Assembly (NCBI GenBank): GCA_963422465.1 | Contig: OY730175.1 | Span: 1,054,001 to 1,118,000 of the forward strand | Direction: 5' to 3' | Source: Lichina pygmaea | Lineage: Eukaryota; Ascomycota; Lichinomycetes; Lichinales; Lichinaceae | DNA length: 64,000 nt | Part shown: piece by piece, positions 58,270 through 64,000 of the stretch | Layout: the number at the start of each line of letters is the position of its first letter | Numbering within the stretch: position 1 is the stretch's first letter | Position numbers and translations under genes: made by a program | Notes under the pieces: generated by a model | What the model saw: the letters and a program-made list of their open reading frames with translations, nothing else | Databases searched by the model: none | What the model was told of the DNA's origin: nothing

Positions 58270-58893
58270 TCGTCCTGCATGAGGATGGGGGATTTTTACC
58301 TTGAAACAGTGTGTCCAATGAAGACATTGTAGCTAATCTCACTTGGAGTAATTCATGATATGACTGTCTACCACAAAAGTAGGCTCTCTTCTAGACTAGA
58401 CTTGCTGACTCGTTGCAAGTCAGCTACAGATTACTAATCTGCTGCCTTAGTCATCCCTGTAAGTCGTCCGATTGTATCCTATCGATCTAGGGGGTCACGC
58501 CCCACTGTAGCTTCTTGATTGGAGGACATCCACCCTGGGGCGACAGGATAGGCTTTTGTCCTCGAGTTACAGTAGGTGACGAGAACAGGCCCCAAGTCAA
58601 AGGTTTCCTTACCGGACTCATAGCTTTCCCAGCATAGTCTAGCTAGCTGGGTTTAGGACAAGGGTAAGACCACCTGCGTATACGGAGGTGGAACACAATA
58701 TCATTGTCGCTGTTGCTACTGGTACCGTGAGTCATGCTGTACCAGCAAAGGTTTTGTGCGTATCTTCACGAGTTCAGTATATCTGTCGACGACCACTACT
58801 GCAAAAATGTCTACAGCACCTAGCCCCGACCGGTCTCGCGGGGCACTTCCCAGCCTCACTTACCGCCACGCCCGGGATCGGACAGACTCCCCT
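58270..58893. other. Intergenic, no gene seen
   Basis: No coding frame is supported between the phosphotransferase pseudogene start and the transporter stop. Nothing repetitive is evident. Confidence 0.5.
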
Positions 58894-61127
58894 TCATTCC
58901 TTGTCCTCGGTCGACTTCTCCACGCCAGCGAACTGGTACAGTGGTTCTAGCTGGACGCCCTTCCGTTGTAGAACGTACCGCTTGAACCACCACGGGAGAG
59001 CCTTGGTGTGCTGGTACTTGATGAAGAGCTTCGTGGGCACGGCGAAGATGTAGTCGAGCTCTTCGAGCGTTCGCTGCTTCGTCTCGGGAACGAAGTGGAA
59101 GATCAACACCAGCGCTGTCACATTAAGGCCACTGTGTTGGCCCGTCAGTCCGGGCCCTGGCGGTCACGGCATGGCCCGAGAGGGCAGACTTCGGACGAGG
59201 GTGAATCGAGAGGTGAACTCACGCGTAGAAGCCGAAAGCGCCAGTAGGAGTGAACTCCTCGAGGATGCGCGGGAAGGTGATGGACAAGACCGAGGCCCAG
59301 AACAGCGTCGTCGCCACGGCCCATCCCATGCCGACCTCACGATGCGACAGCGGGAACACCTCGGCCGAGTACACGTACGGCACCGGCCCCTCGCCGACCG
59401 AGTAGAAGGCGGCGAAGAGGAAGATGAAGAGCGCGATCACGGCGAGACGAGCCGAGCTGCCCTCGGGGATGTAGAAGGAGAAGCCGACGGCGAGAAGGGT
59501 CCAGGCCATCTGAGGGAAGGTCAGCAGGAGCAGGGACCGTCGTCCGAACGTGTCGATCGTCCACACGGCCGGCCAGGCGAAGAGGAAGTTGACGAGGCCG
59601 AAGCCGAACGAGGCGATGAGGGCTTCGCGTTCGCTGGCGCCTGTCTGCCGGAAGACGGTCGAGCTGTAGAAGGCGATGATGTTGATGCCGCACATCTGCT
59701 GACCGATCATGACCGTCCAAGACGCCAGCGTGGCCCGGCGCACCCGAGGGATCTTGAAGAGCTCGAAGAAGCGAGTGACGTAGTTGCTCTTACCGATGAT
59801 GTCCGATTCGACCTGGAGCTGCGCGTGGATGTAGTACAGGTCACGGGCGGCCTGGATGTCGTTGAAGCGGAGACGCTGGAGCGAGCGGTAGGCCTTCAGG
59901 TAGAGGTTCTTCTTGATGTACCATCTTGGCGACTCTGACCGGTCCGAGCAATCAGCAGCGCGACGGGGCGGGGCAGGGGGAGGCGCCTTCCGTGTCACGT
60001 ACCGGGACAGAAGTAGATGCCCAAGGTCAGCGGGATCGCCGGCAAGGCCGCCGAGCCAATCTGCAGACGCCAGGCGATATCGCCCACCTGATAGACGGCT
60101 AGATTCGCGCAGAAACCAAGGAAGATCCCGAACGCGGTCCACATCTGCCAGGTCATGACCAGGGCTCCGCGAATCGTAGTAGGAGCGTTTTCGGCGGCGA
60201 AGATGGGGACACAGGCGCCCTTGAGGCCCATACCGACGCCCATCAGGATGCGCGTGATGAAGAGCTGCTCCCAGGTCTGAGCCAGGGCTCCGCCGATGGG
60301 AGTCAGCAAGCAGAAGACGGCGGAGATGAAGATGGTGCCACGCCGACCACAGTAGTGGTTGATGGGGTCCGACAGCCAGCATCCACTGCAGCCATGTCAG
60401 CGAGGTTCGGGCCCCGCGCGCACTTGGGGGCGTCGTACATGAAGGCCGAACCGATATAGGGGGCCGCATTGACCAGTCCAACGAGCCAATTGTCCCGGTC
60501 ATGGTTGGGGTGGCCTTTATTCTCGCCCTCTCCGATGCCGAACTCCTGCGGGAAGCTCAGATTGGCGCCGTTCGAGCCCGTCTGGTCCCAGCCTCTACAA
60601 GAACGGTCAGCTTCACCCGCTCTGGTCTTGGTCGGCCCAAGGGCCCCTCACGAGGCGAGAAGAGAGGTCTCCGATCTGGGTGGAAGTCGACTCACTGTAC
60701 GGCCGCGCCGACGGAGCAGATGATGATGGTCATGTAGAGGGCCTTCGGGTGGCTCCATTTGTGCGCTTTTTCGTAGCTCAGCGCGTCCTGCTCCTCGCGG
60801 GTGAGACACCCGACCGTTTCGAAGGCGGACGGGCTCCGAGCGACCAGAGCGCCCCTTTTCAACACGTCGACCATATGGACCATGCCTTTCTCCTCCGCAA
60901 AATCCTCGACATCCCGCATCAGCACGTCGTCGGGGATACCCGCGAGCGGGTTCTGGATCCTAAACGCTCCCCTGTCAGCAGAGGCGAGTCTTCAGGAGCG
61001 GGGTAATGCACTGGGCTGACTTTGCATCCACGTTCTTGTTCAGGTTGATGGAGGCCAGCGTCCCACGCCGGCGACCACCAACGTCGGTCTCGTCTTTGTG
61101 TATTGCGTAGTCCGAGCGGTCAGCCAT
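58894..61127 (-). CDS. MFS sugar porter, sugar/inositol-type transporter
   Basis: Plasma-membrane proton/sugar or polyol symporter of the major facilitator sugar porter family. Six exons on the minus strand: 61127-61021, 60971-60696, 60594-60439, 60385-60003, 59934-59223, 59131-58894; all phases agree and give 623 residues. Start [20 protein letters not shown]. Blocks: [20 protein letters not shown] (cytosolic N-terminus), [20 protein letters not shown] (TM1), [20 protein letters not shown] and CGRRGT (loop 2-3), [52 protein letters not shown] (TM7), [27 protein letters not shown], and [14 protein letters not shown]. These are the standard sugar-porter signatures, and the long N-terminal extension with PLAGI is typical of fungal inositol-transporter-like members. 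Substrate cannot be told from sequence alone. Donors GTCAGC, GTGAGT, GTACGA, GTACGT, GTGAGT. Intact. Confidence 0.93.
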
Positions 61128-61843
61128 ATCAGCGTCGACACCGGTTGCGATGGGTCTGGGAGACCAAGAGTCAACTCGGGCCGGATGTCTTTGGCTGGCT
61201 GTGACAACGATCCTCGTCGAGTCGGCGCAGCAAGGATACTTGTAGATCAGGGAGACAAAGAGCCGGGCGGGGCCATGGGTCAGCCGGGCCAACTCTCACG
61301 GCGGACAGCATATGCGGTGACACGAATATGCCGCCAGGGTCGCCCCTGAAGCAAGATGGCGCCAGCGCATCCCATACTGAACTGAACCACAGTACGATTG
61401 GAATATGTCGTGCTCCGAATCGGGCAGTGATGAGACAAGGTCTTGCTGGCCGGGCAAGACTTCTGTCGGTTAACGTCTTGCTTGCTTGAGATGTGACGAG
61501 TACTCGTACGGTTACCCAGTGTTGCTCGGCAGCATCCAGGAGGGGCTAGCGGGTCCGACTGGTGATCCTTGCTGCCGGCGCCGACAGATCTGGCGATGGA
61601 GGAGAGCGGGGTCTCATCCGTCGTGGAGCCTCGACGAGCGCGGCGGGAGGGGCCGCGGTACGTATGTACAGTACATACGTACGAGTACACTCGTACGGTT
61701 GAGAGACGGTTGGGCGTGATGGTGGGTATCGTCACGCGAGACGCTTGCGGGGAGATGATGGCGTGCATGGGGCATCTCCGCGCTTACATAATCAGTTTCG
61801 CCTCGTCAAGACTATTGAGCATGACCAACGACGGGCTGGCAGC
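61128..61843. other. Upstream region of the transporter
   Basis: No gene is supported. CGTACG/GTACATACGTACG words cluster at 61660-61697. Confidence 0.5.
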
Positions 61844-63261
61844 TACCCGTGCCGAGGAGGTACCTAGGTACCACCCACGCTCGGCACCCAACATAACGCC
61901 CCCTCTATGCAACTTTTTACTTACCGTGGCCCCCCTTACTTCGATGCCCCCCTCGGCTAAGGGTACGTACCTGAATACATACACTGCACCCAGCCGCGCC
62001 ACCTAAGCCTAAGTACTTTTCAAAGTTGACCAGGACAGATGTGTCATAAATCTTGGGGGTATCACACAGCACACATTTCTCAGTCGCATTTTTTTTTTGT
62101 CGCATCCAGTGCCTAGCTCTACTTTACTTCAGTCAGACCTTGATTTTGATGTCATTCATGGCATTTGTGGGGGTATGGAGACTCCATCAGCTGTGTGGAG
62201 TTTGGCAGTCGGGGCATGGAAGGCTGACTTGTCAATAGTTCTGGAGTACTTATGCTCCCTAGGGATCTTCGCTAATTTTGAGGTACCCCGGTACGTACCC
62301 TTAGCTGAGGGGGGCATTGAAGTAAGAAGGGGGGTGGGGTAAGTGAAAAGTTGCATAGAGGGGGGCATCGCATTAATTGTCCGCCAACATAATGACCACC
62401 CCAACGTACTGTAACATGGTCGCTTTCACCTAATCCACACTTCTATAACTCCACAACGCAACAACTAAATTGAAAAGTCATGTGCTCATTAGATTTCTCT
62501 ACTTCCCTACTATAATCCATGAGGCTGTAGACTTCTCCTAATTTTTGCGGCATTGCTGAGAAGCTGCCATAGCTACACCACGAAAAGTAGCTCTTTGATA
62601 GAACCAATCTCAAACACCTGTAACTCCACAGCACAACAATAAAATAGTAAATATTATGCGCCCATCTGATTCCTCTACAACTGTACTATCATCCCTGAGC
62701 TTGTAGACTTCTGTTGACTTCTGTGGTGTTGTTGAGAAGCTGTGGTAATTGCTATACCTGCCTTAGCTACCACGAGAAGTGAAGCATGCAGCCAAGACGG
62801 CAGCAGCAAAGACAAAGGGCACAGTAACTTCTACAGCTTCTCAACAACACCACAAAAATCTTGAAGAGTTGACAGAGTCAGTGATGATAGTACAGATATA
62901 GGAGAATCAGATGGACACATCATATCTCCTATTCTTTCTATCAAGGATCTGCTTTTTTGTTCGGTTGCTATAGTGGTATCTTAACAACACCACAAGAACA
63001 GGAGAACCCTGAAACTTCACAGATTATAGTAGAGAGGTACGTATGTAGATGAATCTAATAAGCACATCAGATTCTATTTTAGTTGTTGTGGTGTGGAGTT
63101 ATAGAACTGCAGACTTGGTGAGAGTGACCATGTTACCTTTGTACGTTGGGGTGGCGTGGGTGGTCATTATGTTGGCCTGGTGGACACCCTTACGGAGAAA
63201 GGGGGTCCCGACCGAGCTAGCGAGGGAAGGGGACGTACGGCAGTACCTCCTCGGCACGGGT
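61844..63261. mobile_element. Unrecognised 1.4-kb element with inverted ends and an internal palindrome
   Basis: Ends are perfect inverted repeats of 19-20 bp: TACCCGTGCCGAGGAGGTAC at 61844-61863 and its complement GTACCTCCTCGGCACGGGT at 63243-63261. Inside are (a) a pair of ~90-bp inverted arms, about 61888-61975 and 62281-62372, and (b) four related ~115-174-bp units at about 62442-62590 and 62616-62785 (direct) and about 62830-62945 and 62980-63116 (inverted), forming a large head-to-head palindrome centred near 62.8 kb. No protein-coding frame is convincing, so it would be non-autonomous. No clear target duplication. The right-hand part recurs at 35270-35601. Confidence 0.6.
61849..61887. 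repeat. Hairpin with GTGCCG arms (3), at the element's left end
   Basis: Arms GTGCCGAG (61849-61856) and CTCGGCAC (61880-61887) pair perfectly around a centre that contains the palindrome GGTACCTAGGTACC (61859-61872). Confidence 0.85.
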
Positions 63262-64000
63262 GATCCGGCAAAGGAAGTAGCGAGAAAAAGGCAACGCAAG
63301 GAGGGTCGGCCGGGAATGTGGGGTCGAGAAGCGAACCGGAACTTCGCGAAAACGGCGCTGCGTCATAGCATCGTGAGATTTAGCCGAGATGGACACCGCC
63401 GGCAGGAGTCAGTCCTCGATCCTCGGGGACCGTGTGGTCGTGTTATATATCGAAGTGGCGCGACTCCACTCGGCGCTGGTCTTGGTGGCTCAATTGTTGC
63501 CTTCTGGAAGACACTTCAGCACCCGCTCGAAGTCGGAGGAAAGAGGGCAGCACGTGATGACTTGTGCATCGTACTCTGATTTTGTCCGCATCGAGCTGGC
63601 TGAGTCACAGTTTCTTTGTCAGCAACATGATTCGTGCCCACCCGTAACGTTGTACGTACGTACGGAGTACTCGTAGTAGATTAGTATGCCGAAAACTCGG
63701 CGACTGAGTCAAAATACGGAGCCACCCACTCACCGAAGCACACCAGCCAAACTCCTCTTGTCAGCCAAGTATGGATCAGATCCCTGAATTCTTCGACCAT
63801 CCAGCAGCTCCAAAGTGACAGCAAATGACTTGAGATAAGCGTCTGCATGCTCAGCACCAAGCAGTCACTGATGGCAACATGGGTAACACTGGTATTGAAG
63901 TGTTTCTACAGAGGTAGATGTCTTGAGAATTGTGACGATGCGGCTCTGCAACTAACTTTTGCTTGTACCGTATGGTACGTACGTAGTACGAAGTAAGTTA
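63262..64000. other. Intergenic to window end, no gene seen
   Basis: Frames up to 176 codons show no recognisable motif. CGTACGTACGGAGTAC words occur at 63650-63665 and 63975-63990. Confidence 0.5.

Noticed and set aside
59171-59938. 255-codon plus-strand acidic frame
   Set aside because: It is the complement of transporter exon 5, whose minus-strand product matches the sugar-porter family throughout.

Overview
The window looks like nuclear DNA of a filamentous ascomycete, probably a Sordariomycete and perhaps Hypocreales. The host genes are GC-rich, carry short introns with GT..AG borders (18 splice junctions restore family-conserved reading frames), and resemble Pezizomycotina proteins. 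The intergenic DNA is unusually rich in CGTACG, GTACGTAC and TACGGAGTAC words. The species assignment is inference; no search was possible.

Layout. 0-7.7 kb: LSM8 (U6 snRNP ring subunit) and a conserved Pezizomycotina protein of unknown function, followed by about 3 kb without a recognisable gene. 7.7-35.3 kb: a transposon island of lower GC. It holds three sizeable pieces of one Tad-like LINE family plus a short 5'-truncated copy with a 13-bp target duplication; a nearly whole young Gypsy LTR element nested inside one LINE; an older full-length chromodomain Gypsy element with 600-bp LTRs; a decayed third Gypsy copy; two solo LTRs with perfect 5-bp target duplications; a broken HMT1-type ABC transporter gene; and two minisatellite blocks. 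35.3-54 kb: a nucleoside hydrolase, a membrane-anchored conserved protein, ERV29/SURF4 (ER cargo receptor), a MOB/phocein-family protein, LEO1 (Paf1 complex) and a CorA-like membrane protein. 54-58.3 kb: a gene-poor stretch with two long hairpins, then two decayed host-gene copies (a TGL4/5-type patatin and an APH-type phosphotransferase). 58.9-61.1 kb: an intact six-exon sugar/inositol-type MFS transporter. 61.8-63.3 kb: an unrecognised 1.4-kb element bounded by 19-20-bp inverted repeats and built largely of a head-to-head palindrome of ~174-bp units; part of it recurs at 35.3-35.6 kb, at the other side of the gene block.

The host genes do not form a pathway. They are ordinary housekeeping genes (splicing, ER export, transcription elongation, kinase signalling, nucleoside salvage, sugar uptake) arranged as divergent or convergent neighbours. 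The transposon island shows a readable insertion order, and decay throughout the repeats and gene copies is dominated by transitions, as expected from RIP-like mutation or deamination. The best candidates for something undescribed are the 61.8-63.3 kb palindromic element with its relative at 35.3 kb, the small GTGCCG hairpin family, and an antisense Cys-rich/coiled-coil reading frame kept between integrase and 3' LTR in two different Gypsy copies.
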